Shown: one piece after another, positions 45,246 to 55,151 of the stretch
Numbering within the stretch: position 1 is the first letter of the stretch
Layout: each line of letters opens with the position of its first letter
Assembly (NCBI GenBank): GCA_029262815.1
Contig: JAJCYS010000004.1
Location: forward strand, 62,001-126,000
DNA: 64,000 nt
From: Deltaproteobacteria bacterium
GTDB lineage: Bacteria > Bdellovibrionota > JAJCYS01
Reading direction: 5' to 3'
The notes under the pieces: model-generated
Database searches by the model: none
What the model was told of the DNA's origin: nothing
Seen by the model: the letters and a program-made list of their open reading frames with translations, nothing else
Position numbers and translations under genes: made by a program

Positions 45246-46046
45246 ATGATCAAAATATTGTTTTTTGCAGATATTGTAGGGCGCCCTGGACGTCAAGCCA
45301 TCGCAGCCGCTCTTCTCGAGCTAAGACCTAAATATAGCCCTGATGTAGTTATTGTGAATGTGGAGAATACAACCCATGGATTTGGGATTTGTAAAAAGCA
45401 TTTTGAAGACCTCTCAAAACTCGACATCGATGTCATGACAACGGGTAATCATATTTGGGACCAGAAAGATGTCATCGGAGTATTAGAAAACCACCCCGAA
45501 AAAATGATACGACCCGGTAATTACCCCTCATTTGAAGATAACCCCTGCCCTGGATCTGGCCTCACTTACTTTCCTCTAAAGCAACCTTTGCCGCCCATCT
45601 GCGTTATCAATCTTCAAGGACGCGTATTTATGGATCCCATTGACTGTCCATTTCAGTGGCTGGAACAAATGTTACCTGAAATTCAAAGTCAGACATCACT
45701 CATTTTTGTTGATTTCCATGCTCAAGCCACCTCAGAAAAGTTAGCGTTTGGACACTTTTTTGATGGGCAAGTTAGTGCTATTGTAGGGACACACACCCAC
45801 GTTCAGACATCAGATGAGACGATACTTCCTAAGGGGACAGCCTACATTACAGATGTGGGCATGTGTGGCAGCCACACGTCGGTTATTGGCATGGAGCCAG
45901 AAGGTAGCATCTATCGTATTCGTATGAAGCGACCCCAACGGTTAACAGTGGCAACTGAAACTATCATGGCCAATGCCGTAGCCATTACTGTGGATGAACA
46001 GACTGGTAAAGCTGAAGCAATAGAGCGGATTAGGATTCATGTCTGA
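45246..46046 (+). CDS. ymdB: YmdB-type metallophosphoesterase
   Basis: 266 residues. Family of dinuclear-metal phosphodiesterases acting on 2',3'-cyclic nucleotides. Metal ligands are visible in ILFFADIVGRPG near 4-15, VENTTHGFGI near 38, TTGNHIWDQKD near 65, DFHAQATSEK near 158 and GTHTHVQTSDE near 183. Its place directly after rny is conserved in many bacteria, and a link to RNA-turnover signalling is known for the Bacillus protein. The stop overlaps the tyrS start by eight bases. Confidence 0.94.
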   Translation: MIKILFFADIVGRPGRQAIAAALLELRPKYSPDVVIVNVENTTHGFGICKKHFEDLSKLDIDVMTTGNHIWDQKDVIGVLENHPEKMIRPGNYPSFEDNPCPGSGLTYFPLKQPLPPICVINLQGRVFMDPIDCPFQWLEQMLPEIQSQTSLIFVDFHAQATSEKLAFGHFFDGQVSAIVGTHTHVQTSDETILPKGTAYITDVGMCGSHTSVIGMEPEGSIYRIRMKRPQRLTVATETIMANAVAITVDEQTGKAEAIERIRIHV

Positions 46047-47256
46047 TTTAAATATAACAGAAGCCCTCGAGGCCTTAAAAAAAGGTGCAACTGAGATAAT
46101 CGACGAAGGCGCTTTAGTTGAAAAGCTTCAACAGATTAAAGATCGACCCTTGCGAATCAAATTGGGGTTCGACCCTTCATCACCAGATATTCATTTAGGC
46201 CATACGGTGATTTTGAATAAACTTCGTGAGTTTCAGAACCTTGGTCATATTGCGGTTTTTGTGATCGGAGACTATACCGCCCGGATTGGTGACCCCAGTG
46301 GTCGAAATAAACTGAGACCTCCCCTTTCACCTGAAGAGATTAACCACAACGCCAAAACATACACAGATCAAGCCTTCAAAATTTTGGACCCCGATAAGGT
46401 TGAGGTTGTGTATAACCATACATGGTTATCACATTTGTCTTCGGCTGACATCATCGGTCTTTGTTCTAAAATGTCGGTTGCTCAGATGCTGGAGCGAGAT
46501 GATTTTTCCAACCGGTATCGCTCAAAGGTTCCTATTTTTCTACATGAATTTTTGTATCCTTTATTTCAAGGATATGACTCTGTGATCTTAAAATGCGATG
46601 TTGAAATCGGAGGGACCGACCAAAAATTCAACCTACTTGTTGGCCGCCATTTACAGCGTGCATTTGATATTCCCGCTCAAGACATTCTCATGATGCCACT
46701 CTTGGTTGGTTTAGATGGCAAACATAAGATGAGTAAATCTTATGGAAATACGGTGGCTGTTAAAGATACACCCAATGATATGTTCGGTAAAATCATGAGT
46801 ATTTCTGACACCATGATGTTTCAGTATTATGAATTGCTTAGCTTCCGATCTGTCACACAATTGGATCAACTCAAAAATGAGCTCAGCAATGGGCTGATAC
46901 ATCCTATGGCCGCAAAGATTCAGCTTGCTAAAGAAATTACTGCCCGATTTCATTCATCCAAGTGTGCAGAAGAGGCTCAAAAACATTTTGAAACCGTACA
47001 TCAACAACGAGATACGCCCGACGACGTACCCGTCATTTCGATTGAAGATACTGAACTACCTATGGGTAAATTAGTGCATACGCTAGGTCTCGCCCCATCT
47101 ATGAATGAAAGCAGACGAAAAATCATGCAAGGCGCTGTGAGTTTAAATGGCGAAAAAGTAACGGACCCATCGCAACTTATCGAAATCACTCAAGACCCCC
47201 AGCTGATACGCTTTGGGAAAAGACATTTTAAGAAATTCGTCAAACAGTCCTCTTAA
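46039..47256 (+). CDS. tyrS: Tyrosyl-tRNA synthetase
   Basis: 405 residues, class I. HIGH motif DIHLGH in DPSSPDIHLGHTVIL near 47-61, KMSKS in KHKMSKSYGNTV near 233, and an S4 RNA-binding domain at the end (MNESRRKIMQGAVSLNGEKV). The start of the protein, ALEALKKGATEIIDEGALVE, fits the subgroup with a short N-terminal helix. It overlaps ymdB by eight bases and closes the zapA-to-tyrS run. Confidence 0.96.
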   Translation: MSDLNITEALEALKKGATEIIDEGALVEKLQQIKDRPLRIKLGFDPSSPDIHLGHTVILNKLREFQNLGHIAVFVIGDYTARIGDPSGRNKLRPPLSPEEINHNAKTYTDQAFKILDPDKVEVVYNHTWLSHLSSADIIGLCSKMSVAQMLERDDFSNRYRSKVPIFLHEFLYPLFQGYDSVILKCDVEIGGTDQKFNLLVGRHLQRAFDIPAQDILMMPLLVGLDGKHKMSKSYGNTVAVKDTPNDMFGKIMSISDTMMFQYYELLSFRSVTQLDQLKNELSNGLIHPMAAKIQLAKEITARFHSSKCAEEAQKHFETVHQQRDTPDDVPVISIEDTELPMGKLVHTLGLAPSMNESRRKIMQGAVSLNGEKVTDPSQLIEITQDPQLIRFGKRHFKKFVKQSS

Positions 47257-47372
47257 GCTTTCATGCTAAAATTGGAATAAGGCTGTTTTTTTCTATCGCT
47301 TCTATTTCAAAATCTAAAACCTTACCAGCCTAATTTACAATTTTAACGAAACTCGCGTTGCAAGGATGCACG

Positions 47373-48932
47373 ATGATGACACGTCTATTGTTTTTTGTTT
47401 TAACCATTTGTTTTTCACTATCTATTTACGCATCATTCAATGAATACCCATGTATGTTTGAAACAAAGATTGAACAATTATTCCTTCCGTTAAAACCCTC
47501 GAAAATCATTTTTTATCCGTTTGGTACACAGGAGTTTATAGAAACATTTGGATCCTGGAAAGGACGTCATTTAAAAAGAGAAGGTTTTTTCCCCTATGCT
47601 CAACGGGGACATTTCTTAAGACACGTCAAAATACCGCCTCAATCTGGTTCTGAAGCGCATCTTATTTTTTATAAAATACCAGATCATCTTACTTTTCCCA
47701 ATGCCCCTTTTCCAATAAAATTGACTCATGGTAGTTATCAATCCGAAATCTCTCCATTCAAACCTCAATTTAGTAAAAATGAATATAAAATTTGGCCCGA
47801 AATTTTTGGGTCAGACGTGTTGGGACAATTTGAAACGTTAGGAGATCGTGACTCGCATCGAGAAACCATTGCCACAACACTCAAAGCAATATCTCCAAAT
47901 GCCACTCGTTGGATACATTTTATTCAAGCTAAGCCAAGACACTTGACGGCAGATTTTCTCTCACCCCAAAATGAAATTGTAATTAGCTCTCCACTGGCTA
48001 AACCACATGGACAAGTGATCGTCTACCGTGATCCGCTATTTAGACATATTATTCACCGACATGAATTTTTTCAAGAAGTGTACGCCCCCAATCTAAATTC
48101 AACACATCTGTTTGAAAGCCTATCTGTTCAAAGAATTTTTTTAGACTTCAAACCTTTAGGAAGCAGATTTACATTTAATAACGTCGGTCGCCCTCGATTT
48201 CCAGAACATGGGTATCCACTCAGGTTTTCCATGACAGTTAGTTTACAAAAAAACACACTTTCTGAGCACAGAATACTTAGCCCTGAAGAGTTGAGTGACA
48301 ATCCACCCAGTTCGGTCAAAGTGTTGTTAAAACAATATAAATTTGGCGTTCCTCTCTCTTCAATAGAACTTTCGACACCTTATCTTTCATTGGGCCGTCG
48401 AGAGGTCATTTTTGCCAAACTCGTTGAAATAATGGAACAGCGAGTGTATCCACCTAGATATTTCAAACTGTTTGTCGATCATTTGATCAATACCATGGAA
48501 AATATTTCAACAGCAGAAGTGAAAATCACAAAACACACAGATGCGCTCAAAGAAAAACATTGGAAACATCAAACAAATTTTCATTGGGATTTCATGCTCA
48601 AAATTGGAAGACATCATGAAGACAAAATTACAACCGATTATCCAAACGTTGATGTCTTTTACTTCAACCCAGATGGAGGCCCCATCGATTCACCCCTAAA
48701 CCATATGACGATTTATCAACATCCGAGAGAATATGGTACGTTATTTAGAACAGTTCCTAGGAATTTATACAAATATTTTTCTGATGCAGTAGAAAGCGGC
48801 GCTACGTCATGGAATGATTTGTTTGTCAACAAATGGCTTTATGACATTGCGATTCAAAATGTATTGCCTTCACAGAGATTGCGACACATTGTTCTAGATT
48901 TGACAAAACGTATGGATGGAATAAAGAAATGA
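47373..48932 (+). CDS. Secreted family protein, tandem copy 1
   Basis: 519 residues from the ATG at 47373, with AAGGA six bases upstream. Signal peptide MMTRLLFFVLTICFSLSIYAS, then a Cys near 26, KIIFYPFGTQEF, KPHGQVIVYRDP near 210, SVQRIFLDFKPLG near 255 and PEHGYPLRFSM. These landmarks align in order with the proteins at 11494, 48954 and 50557. It is the most diverged of the three tandem copies, lacking the WPxPF element in clear form. Cellular role unknown; a periplasmic or exported place is inferred from the signal peptide and the lack of other membrane segments. Confidence 0.75.
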   Translation: MMTRLLFFVLTICFSLSIYASFNEYPCMFETKIEQLFLPLKPSKIIFYPFGTQEFIETFGSWKGRHLKREGFFPYAQRGHFLRHVKIPPQSGSEAHLIFYKIPDHLTFPNAPFPIKLTHGSYQSEISPFKPQFSKNEYKIWPEIFGSDVLGQFETLGDRDSHRETIATTLKAISPNATRWIHFIQAKPRHLTADFLSPQNEIVISSPLAKPHGQVIVYRDPLFRHIIHRHEFFQEVYAPNLNSTHLFESLSVQRIFLDFKPLGSRFTFNNVGRPRFPEHGYPLRFSMTVSLQKNTLSEHRILSPEELSDNPPSSVKVLLKQYKFGVPLSSIELSTPYLSLGRREVIFAKLVEIMEQRVYPPRYFKLFVDHLINTMENISTAEVKITKHTDALKEKHWKHQTNFHWDFMLKIGRHHEDKITTDYPNVDVFYFNPDGGPIDSPLNHMTIYQHPREYGTLFRTVPRNLYKYFSDAVESGATSWNDLFVNKWLYDIAIQNVLPSQRLRHIVLDLTKRMDGIKK

Positions 48933-48953
48933 TCTGAAAAGCTCGTCGGTTTC

Positions 48954-50537
48954 ATGTACCATAAGTCAATTATGGGTCTGTTGAAATATATTTGGGTTCT
49001 CTATCTCGGTTTATATCTCATGTCTAATTCGATATGGGCGATTGAGTGTGACGTCACCAAAAATCTAGCTTTGTTACTTCGTAAATCGCACAAACCATAC
49101 ACCTTCTATGGCATTGAAAAGCAAAAATTACTCAGCCTCTTAGAGAAAGAATTTAAATATGAAGGCCTTCAACCAGGCGTAGCCTCAGAAAATAGCGCCC
49201 TTTTTTCCATTCACGGATTTAAGCATCGAAAAAAACCCTTAGGCATCTTTCTCTACACACGTCATCTCACAGAGTCACTCAATGATGGTAGTGAATATGC
49301 AGTCTTTAAAGATCATTTAGAAACATTCAGGTTAGTTTCAAAGCCAAATTCAGACACACCTCAAATAGCTCAATTTCAGAAACATAAGCTTATGCCCTGG
49401 CCGCAACATTTTATGACTTATTACAATGATCTTCTACCCAAACCCGTTCGTGGGAAACCCTATAATCATTTTTCCATAGTCACCGATATTGTCATTGGGC
49501 ATCCGAATGACTCTTCGTACTACCAACGTATTCGATTTCCCTATGCACATGATCCTGCGAACTATAAACCTGAGACAGCTGATAGCAATAAAGTCGTCGG
49601 CTATGGCTTATATAAACCATACACACAAGAAGTATGGACCCAAAAATCGCCAACTGTTTTTTTAAAAACCGATTTAACTCAAGAACTCTTTCCGATTCTA
49701 CTTGACGAATCGCACCAAAATAGTACCAAAGTAAACCTCTCTGAAAAAGTTCAATTTTCTCGACTAGAATTGACACCCCATCCTTCTCGAAAGCAAGAAG
49801 GCATCCCTTTTCCTGAATTATTTGAAGGAGCGGGTCCCTATGTATGGCCCGAACAAGGACGACCGCTGCAATCTGTCATTCAATTTGAAATACAAACTGT
49901 TTATCCAGGGAACACGGTTGCACTAAAGGTTGAAATAGACCATATGCACAATGGGGTCATGGTCGAGGGTGCCACATACGAATTACAAAACATAAAAAAA
50001 TATCAAGCGCGACAATTTATCACTCGAATGAAACAAAAATTGAGCCAATCTCGTATGCCTTGGAAAACACACCTTGCATTCTACGAATGGATGGCTAAAT
50101 TTAATTTACCCTTCAAAAAAGTCGAACTGTCCACTGGAAAATTCTCAGAAAATGCAGATCGATTCCTTCACGTAGTACCCCAGAAAGCTGTCTTTGACTT
50201 TGATAACCACAACTATACCGAAATCCCTAAAGGAGGTTGGCCATTTGGCAGTCAAACTCAAGGAATCCATTATCTTGCCCCCCTCATGCTTAATCCGGTA
50301 GGCTTATTTCTACTTTCGGATAGTCGTGGCTTTGTATATCAGTTTTATGGGGAGCACTCTCGTTTATTCGAGCATGGCCAACTTGAGCGACATACCTTTA
50401 TGAAGTCTAATTTGTTAGACGGATTTCCTGAACCTGGCACACTAACGATACCAGAAATCATGCAACGCATCACTAAAGGTCGGGGCTGGGATGATATCAC
50501 TCCAAAGACGGATAATACGAATGCCACAACACATTAA
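48954..50537 (+). CDS. Secreted family protein, tandem copy 2
   Basis: 527 residues. A signal peptide (core YIWVLYLGLYLMSNSIWA) is followed at once by IECDV, so a Cys lies near the mature N-terminus. Landmarks are KPYTFYGIEKQKLLSLL, LMPWPQHFMTYY near 147, HFSIVTDIVIGHPND near 175 followed by YYQRIRFPYAH, YTQEVWTQ near 224 and WPEQGRPLQSVIQ near 300. Closest to copy 3, with which it shares the TDxxI...RIRFP block. It starts 21 bases after copy 1, so the three are probably one transcript. Function not recognised. Confidence 0.75.
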   Translation: MYHKSIMGLLKYIWVLYLGLYLMSNSIWAIECDVTKNLALLLRKSHKPYTFYGIEKQKLLSLLEKEFKYEGLQPGVASENSALFSIHGFKHRKKPLGIFLYTRHLTESLNDGSEYAVFKDHLETFRLVSKPNSDTPQIAQFQKHKLMPWPQHFMTYYNDLLPKPVRGKPYNHFSIVTDIVIGHPNDSSYYQRIRFPYAHDPANYKPETADSNKVVGYGLYKPYTQEVWTQKSPTVFLKTDLTQELFPILLDESHQNSTKVNLSEKVQFSRLELTPHPSRKQEGIPFPELFEGAGPYVWPEQGRPLQSVIQFEIQTVYPGNTVALKVEIDHMHNGVMVEGATYELQNIKKYQARQFITRMKQKLSQSRMPWKTHLAFYEWMAKFNLPFKKVELSTGKFSENADRFLHVVPQKAVFDFDNHNYTEIPKGGWPFGSQTQGIHYLAPLMLNPVGLFLLSDSRGFVYQFYGEHSRLFEHGQLERHTFMKSNLLDGFPEPGTLTIPEIMQRITKGRGWDDITPKTDNTNATTH

Positions 50538-50556
50538 GAATAAGCTAGAATAAGGG

Positions 50557-52149
50557 GTGGTGATAGGGAAGTCTTTCTTCAGGCCCACCCATTGGGGATG
50601 GTTGAGCCTACTGTGGGCGCTCGATTCGGGCTATGCAATTGATTGTCGAATATTTAACAATCCTCGAGATTTTTTCAGCCGAAATCAAACTTTTTCGATG
50701 TATGAGATCGATCTGGGTCCTTTCATCTCATACCTTCAAACACACTTTAAATGGGGAGAGCTTGACCCTCATTCCGTACTAGAACAGAATAATGATCAGC
50801 CTTTTTTTCCAAAAATAATATATAAATCCAAAGAGTCACACTCTCAGACATTTCTTGTTCAAACACGAATCATGACGGAAGCGGAAAATGGATCTCCCGT
50901 ACAACACATCATCACTGAAAACACATTAGAGAACCTCCGAAGGCACATTATGCTTTACGGCACCTATAAGACTGGTAAGGTAGATTTAGAAAAATTACAC
51001 TCCTGGCCTGTACCCTACATGACGCATTTCATCCCGACGCTTCCTAGAAAAGACCCTACACTGAGAACAGCAGCTAAATATAGCGTAGCAACCGATTTTT
51101 TCATCAAATCTAACGATCCAAATCATATGCGCTACAAACGCATTCGCTTTCCTCAAACGATTGAACAACTCAAATCACGGCACTTGCCAAAAAATCAAGG
51201 GGGGCGTCTCATCAGATATATTGCGCCTCATATTCATACACCTCACGGACAAGAAGTCTATACGATGCGCAATACAGGTTTATTATTTTATACTCAAATA
51301 ACCCAAACCCTTGAACCTTATGTGATTAAGAATCATCCATCAGATAATGGCGCTACACCCATTAGACATGAGATTGAAGAACAGGAGCTATATAGTCGAA
51401 TTGAGCTTGAGGTGAACCCTGATAACTCACCACTGACACTCGAGCAATTAGCAGGCAACCTTAGTAACGATTTCTGGACAGGTGATAGTCGCCCTTTTAA
51501 ACGTACAATTGAAGTTCATGTTATTCGCACTGAGCAAGATACAACTCAATTGAATTTTTCTTATTCAAGACTACACAATGGAATTGAAGTGGATAAGGTT
51601 CAAATTTTTACTCAGCACTTAGAAACACAAATTTGGAAACCCATTTTGAAGAACTTCAAAAAGCGAATAGGTGGAACAAGAACGCCATGGAAAAGCCCAA
51701 CTTCCTTCTTCACCTGGGTACAGAAAAACGTACCCAAACTTTACTTTGTATCTATTCATGGCACGACACTGACGGTAAAACCCATCGAAAGAAATCTCTT
51801 TTCTTCTGCCAAAAAAGGCGAAACCATCATGGACTTCACGCCTTCGGGTTTCGTTCACATTCATTATGAATTTGATTATATGAATAAAGTTTTTTCAGAT
51901 CACTCGGATTACGAAGGCAAACGTAATCTTACTTCTTTTCGTACCCACTATTTTTCTCCGTACGCACCTAACCCGATCAATATGTCAAATCAAGTTGATG
52001 ATTTTACTGAACGAAGCTATACACACCCTTATCTGCTCCAACGCATAGCAAAAGATTGGCCTATAGCCCATGAAGACGCAATTTTTCTATTCAATAAAAT
52101 CAACCTTGAACATGAATGGCGAGAAGTCGACGCCACTGAAGATCTTTAA
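50557..52149 (+). CDS. Secreted family protein, tandem copy 3
   Basis: 530 residues from a GTG at 50557 (a second GTG follows at once); AAGGGG overlaps the start region, so the exact start is uncertain. A weak signal peptide (WGWLSLLWALDSGYA) is followed by IDCRIF. Landmarks are SMYEIDLGPFISYL, WPVPYMTHF near 148, YSVATDFFIKSNDPN near 176 then YKRIRFP, THPHGQ-type PHIHTPHGQEVYTM near 228 and GDSRPFKRTIEV. The tail LLQRIAKDWP matches copy 2 (IMQRITKGRGW) and the 11494 protein (LLIEDWP). Its stop overlaps ruvB by four bases, tail to tail. Confidence 0.72.
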   Translation: MVIGKSFFRPTHWGWLSLLWALDSGYAIDCRIFNNPRDFFSRNQTFSMYEIDLGPFISYLQTHFKWGELDPHSVLEQNNDQPFFPKIIYKSKESHSQTFLVQTRIMTEAENGSPVQHIITENTLENLRRHIMLYGTYKTGKVDLEKLHSWPVPYMTHFIPTLPRKDPTLRTAAKYSVATDFFIKSNDPNHMRYKRIRFPQTIEQLKSRHLPKNQGGRLIRYIAPHIHTPHGQEVYTMRNTGLLFYTQITQTLEPYVIKNHPSDNGATPIRHEIEEQELYSRIELEVNPDNSPLTLEQLAGNLSNDFWTGDSRPFKRTIEVHVIRTEQDTTQLNFSYSRLHNGIEVDKVQIFTQHLETQIWKPILKNFKKRIGGTRTPWKSPTSFFTWVQKNVPKLYFVSIHGTTLTVKPIERNLFSSAKKGETIMDFTPSGFVHIHYEFDYMNKVFSDHSDYEGKRNLTSFRTHYFSPYAPNPINMSNQVDDFTERSYTHPYLLQRIAKDWPIAHEDAIFLFNKINLEHEWREVDATEDL

Positions 52150-53174
52150 AGCAGTGTTGGATGTTCAGATTGTTCGTAAGCCATCCCGAGATAACTATAC
52201 GCTTGCTCGGTTGCCACACGACCTCGAGGTGTTCGTTTGATAAATCCCAGTTGAATTAAATAAGGTTCATAATAGTCTTCAAGCGTCCCCACATCTTCAG
52301 ATAACGCTGAAGCCAAAGTTTCGATCCCTACAGGGCCACCCGAAAATTTTTGGATCAATGTCGACAGAATAGTTCGATCCATGGGATCACAGCCATAGGT
52401 ATCCACCTCAAATAAATCGAGGGCAAGCTTGGCAACTTCTTCATCAATAGATGTAATCTTATGCACATGGCCATAATCACGAACGCGTCGTACTAGCCGA
52501 TTGGCAATTCTGGGGGTTCCACGTGACCGTGACGCAATCACTTCAGCACCATCGGAAGTTAGATCCATTTTTAATCTTGTAGCACTTTTTAGTACGATAT
52601 TTGAAAGCGCTTCAGTGTCATAAAAATTAAGTCGAAAGGCAGCACCAAAGCGATCTCTCAAAGGAGCTGTCATCAACCCCGCACGGGTGGTTGCCCCAAT
52701 CAATGTATATCGCTGTAAGGGGATGGACGTCGTTTTAGCCATAGGGCCTTGGCCGATGATTAGATCCACGCGATAATCTTCCATGGCAGGGTACAGCATT
52801 TCTTCGACACCACGGGAAAGACGATGGATCTCATCAATAAAGAGTATGTCTCGAGCTTTGAGCTGCGTTAAAATTGCAGCCAAATCTCCCGTTCGTTCTA
52901 ATGCGGGTCCCGAAGTCACGACAACTCGCACCTTCAATTCATGACCGACCACATATGCCAAACTGGTTTTGCCTAATCCGGGTGGTCCATGAAAAAGCAC
53001 ATGTTCTAACCCTTCTTTTCGTGCCTGTGCAGCTTGGATCATCAACTGTAATCGACTCACCACACTGGATTGACCAATGTATTCAGAAAAGCCGTATGGA
53101 CGTAAGGCAGGAGTCTGATCTTCGAGTTGGGTTTGTTTTGAGAGTATGGTGTTATGAGTTGGGGCTTCAGTCAT
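52146..53174 (-). CDS. ruvB: Holliday junction helicase RuvB
   Basis: 342 residues from the ATG at 53172-53174, which has GAGG six bases upstream; a TTG four codons earlier is rejected. AAA+ motor of branch migration. It has RPYGFSEYIGQ near 28, Walker A HGPPGLGKTS near 62, Walker B DILFIDEIHRLSRG near 108, sensor IGATTRAGLMTAPLRDRFG near 160, and a winged helix at the end with RTPRGRVAT. Follows ruvA by eight bases. Confidence 0.97.
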   Translation of the reverse strand: MTEAPTHNTILSKQTQLEDQTPALRPYGFSEYIGQSSVVSRLQLMIQAAQARKEGLEHVLFHGPPGLGKTSLAYVVGHELKVRVVVTSGPALERTGDLAAILTQLKARDILFIDEIHRLSRGVEEMLYPAMEDYRVDLIIGQGPMAKTTSIPLQRYTLIGATTRAGLMTAPLRDRFGAAFRLNFYDTEALSNIVLKSATRLKMDLTSDGAEVIASRSRGTPRIANRLVRRVRDYGHVHKITSIDEEVAKLALDLFEVDTYGCDPMDRTILSTLIQKFSGGPVGIETLASALSEDVGTLEDYYEPYLIQLGFIKRTPRGRVATEQAYSYLGMAYEQSEHPTLL

Positions 53175-53182
53175 GGGGTACC

Positions 53183-53797
53183 TCAATAGGAAGCAGGGGT
53201 TATTTTCTGTAGTACGGTTCTAATTTTATCTGAAATGTCTTTTTGACTGAATGCAGTGTCTTTCTCAAGCACATGGATAAAGGGTTGAATCTCAGACTCT
53301 CGATACCCTAAGTTTTTGAGTGCACCTAAGAGGTCACTGTCCGAATCCACGGGTTGGGATAAAACGGTTGACCCAGAAGTTTCCCATTTCTTCACTGTAT
53401 TTGCTAATTCTAAAATAATTCGCTTGGCTAATTTAGGTCCCACACCGGGGATATGTTTGAAGAAACTTAAGTCTTCCGTAAAGACGGCTTGGGCAATGGA
53501 GCTCATGTCACCATGCCCCAGCAATGCCATTGCCATTTTTGCCCCGACACCATTCACCTGGATGGCATCCCGAAAGACAACCCGATCAAGATGCGACAAA
53601 AACCCATACAGTTCGGATACATCTTGTCGTAGCACATGACTTGTGTAAACAGTTACCGATTCCCCTTGATGTGAAGTTAGATGCGCCAAATCTCTCTGGT
53701 GAACAGAAATGGCATATCCAACCCCTTGTACATCAACCAAAATTTGCCTTTGGTCGGCTTCGACTTCAACTAACCGACCTTGAATTCGTGCAATCAT
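53183..53797 (-). CDS. ruvA: Holliday junction protein RuvA
   Basis: 204 residues from the ATG at 53795-53797 (MIARIQGRLVEVEADQRQIL). An upstream in-frame start would run through ruvC and add unlikely residues. Tetramer that holds the junction for RuvB. The OB fold at the start includes VQGVGYAISV, the helix-hairpin-helix motifs include VNGVGAKMAMALL and IPGVGPKLAKRIILEL, and the mobile C-terminal RuvB-binding domain is from about 155. The start overlaps the ruvC stop by four bases. Confidence 0.97.
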   Translation of the reverse strand: MIARIQGRLVEVEADQRQILVDVQGVGYAISVHQRDLAHLTSHQGESVTVYTSHVLRQDVSELYGFLSHLDRVVFRDAIQVNGVGAKMAMALLGHGDMSSIAQAVFTEDLSFFKHIPGVGPKLAKRIILELANTVKKWETSGSTVLSQPVDSDSDLLGALKNLGYRESEIQPFIHVLEKDTAFSQKDISDKIRTVLQKITPASY

Positions 53798-54282
53798 ACG
53801 GATACTCCCCCGTAGGTTTGAGTCATCAACCAACCCGTATATGCAACGGCGGCTGCATCCGATGCATCCAAAGATGAAAATGGTTGTGTACATCTTAAAT
53901 GCACATTCATCATCTGAGCCACTTGGTTTTTAGTCGCTTGGCCATATCCCGTTACGGTTTGTTTCACTTTATTGGGTTCTACATCTAGAACATGTAAATG
54001 ACGTTCATACAATGCCACTAAAACGGCGCCCCGCACTTGACATAGGACCGACAGTGATTTTACGTTACATCCCAAAAACGGCGTTTCAAGAACCGCATAT
54101 GTAGGGTGATAGTTTTTAATAATATTGTTGATTGTTTGAATTAAAGTGACGAGTCGTTCGACAAATGTTCCCTTTGTGAGTTTTATTGTTTCTTCATAGA
54201 CGAGTGTGGGTTGATTCGACTCATGTGCCAGTATGCACACACCTGTGGCACGACTGCTTAAATCCAAACCCAAAAACCGCAT
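53794..54282 (-). CDS. ruvC: Holliday junction resolvase RuvC
   Basis: 162 residues from the ATG at 54280-54282; a GTG one codon earlier overlaps the yebC stop and is equally possible. Endonuclease that cuts junctions. Acidic residues are seen in MRFLGLDLSSRATG (Asp7, where GIDPG is usual), AVLETPFLG near 64 and DASDAAAVAY near 140. VTGYGQATKNQVAQMM matches the conserved GxGxAxKxQV element. Part of yebC-ruvC-ruvA-ruvB, all closely packed. Confidence 0.94.
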   Translation of the reverse strand: MRFLGLDLSSRATGVCILAHESNQPTLVYEETIKLTKGTFVERLVTLIQTINNIIKNYHPTYAVLETPFLGCNVKSLSVLCQVRGAVLVALYERHLHVLDVEPNKVKQTVTGYGQATKNQVAQMMNVHLRCTQPFSSLDASDAAAVAYTGWLMTQTYGGVSV

Positions 54283-55037
54283 CACGCTTCTGCCATTAAC
54301 TCAGCCAGCTCAGTTTCATCCACATCAAAATTACTGACTACATCTTGTATGTCTTCATGATCTTCTAAAAACGTTAACAAGTTCACGACTTTTTCAGCAC
54401 CCTCACCTGATAATTTCACTTCGTTTTGAGGCACATAAGAAATCTTTGAAGATTGAACAGTCAGTTGAGCACCTTCGAGACCTTCCCGAACCGCATCTAG
54501 TGCATCCGGGTGGGTGATCACCGTATGTACTTCGGCTGTACTGGTCACATCCTCAACGTCTAGATCTAAAACAATATCCATAATTTTGGTTTCATCCACC
54601 CCGTCTGTGGATACTTCGATTAATCCTTTACGTTCGAACATCCAGTTCACACAGCCGGTCTCACCTAGGCTACCCCCATATTTGGTCAGCAACCGTCGAA
54701 CTTCAGAAACCGTACGATTTCGATTATCCGTCAAGCAGTGAATCAATACTGCAACACCACTTGGTCCATAGCCTTCATAGGTGATCTCTTCGTATGTCAC
54801 ACCTTCGAGTTCCCCCGTACCACGCTTAATGGCGCGAGTCACATTATCCGCAGGCATGTTTACAGATCGAGCTGTTTGCACAGCTTGCCGAAGTCGTGGG
54901 TTACTAGCGGGGTCACCCCCACCCATTCGAGCTGCAACCGTAATTTCTTTGATAACTTTGGTAAACTCTTTGCTACGTTTCGCATCCGTAGCACCTTTTT
55001 TACGTTTGATGGTACTCCACTTACTATGTCCCGACAT
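54282..55037 (-). CDS. yebC: YebC/TACO1-family translation/regulatory protein
   Basis: 251 residues from the ATG at 55035-55037 (MSGHSKWSTIKRKKG), with GGTGAG upstream; an earlier frame adds residues with no family match. Three-domain protein, known to ease translation of difficult stretches such as polyproline in recent work and earlier described as a transcription regulator of the ruv region. It has AARMGGGDPASNPRLRQAV near 36, the central NRNRTVSEVRRLL, and the acidic end VSNFDVDETEL. First gene of the ruv transcript. Confidence 0.95.
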   Translation of the reverse strand: MSGHSKWSTIKRKKGATDAKRSKEFTKVIKEITVAARMGGGDPASNPRLRQAVQTARSVNMPADNVTRAIKRGTGELEGVTYEEITYEGYGPSGVAVLIHCLTDNRNRTVSEVRRLLTKYGGSLGETGCVNWMFERKGLIEVSTDGVDETKIMDIVLDLDVEDVTSTAEVHTVITHPDALDAVREGLEGAQLTVQSSKISYVPQNEVKLSGEGAEKVVNLLTFLEDHEDIQDVVSNFDVDETELAELMAEA

Positions 55038-55096
55038 ATGCTCACCTGCTAAAGCTGGGGCACGGTTCCCCGTGCAAAAACTCAAAAGACCTCTAA

Positions 55097-55117
55097 GGTA
55101 AATAAATTCGATTTACC
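55097..55117. promoter_or_regulatory. Inverted repeat between yebC and the HD-domain gene
   Basis: GGTAAAT (55097-55103) and ATTTACC (55111-55117) are exact inverted arms seven bases apart, in the 114-base gap between two divergent starts. A -10-like TACAAT for the plus-strand gene follows at 55128-55133. A regulator binding here could affect both directions. No known operator is recognised. Confidence 0.35.
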
Positions 55118-55151
55118 AAGATCATGGTACAATAAGCATGGGTACTATACC

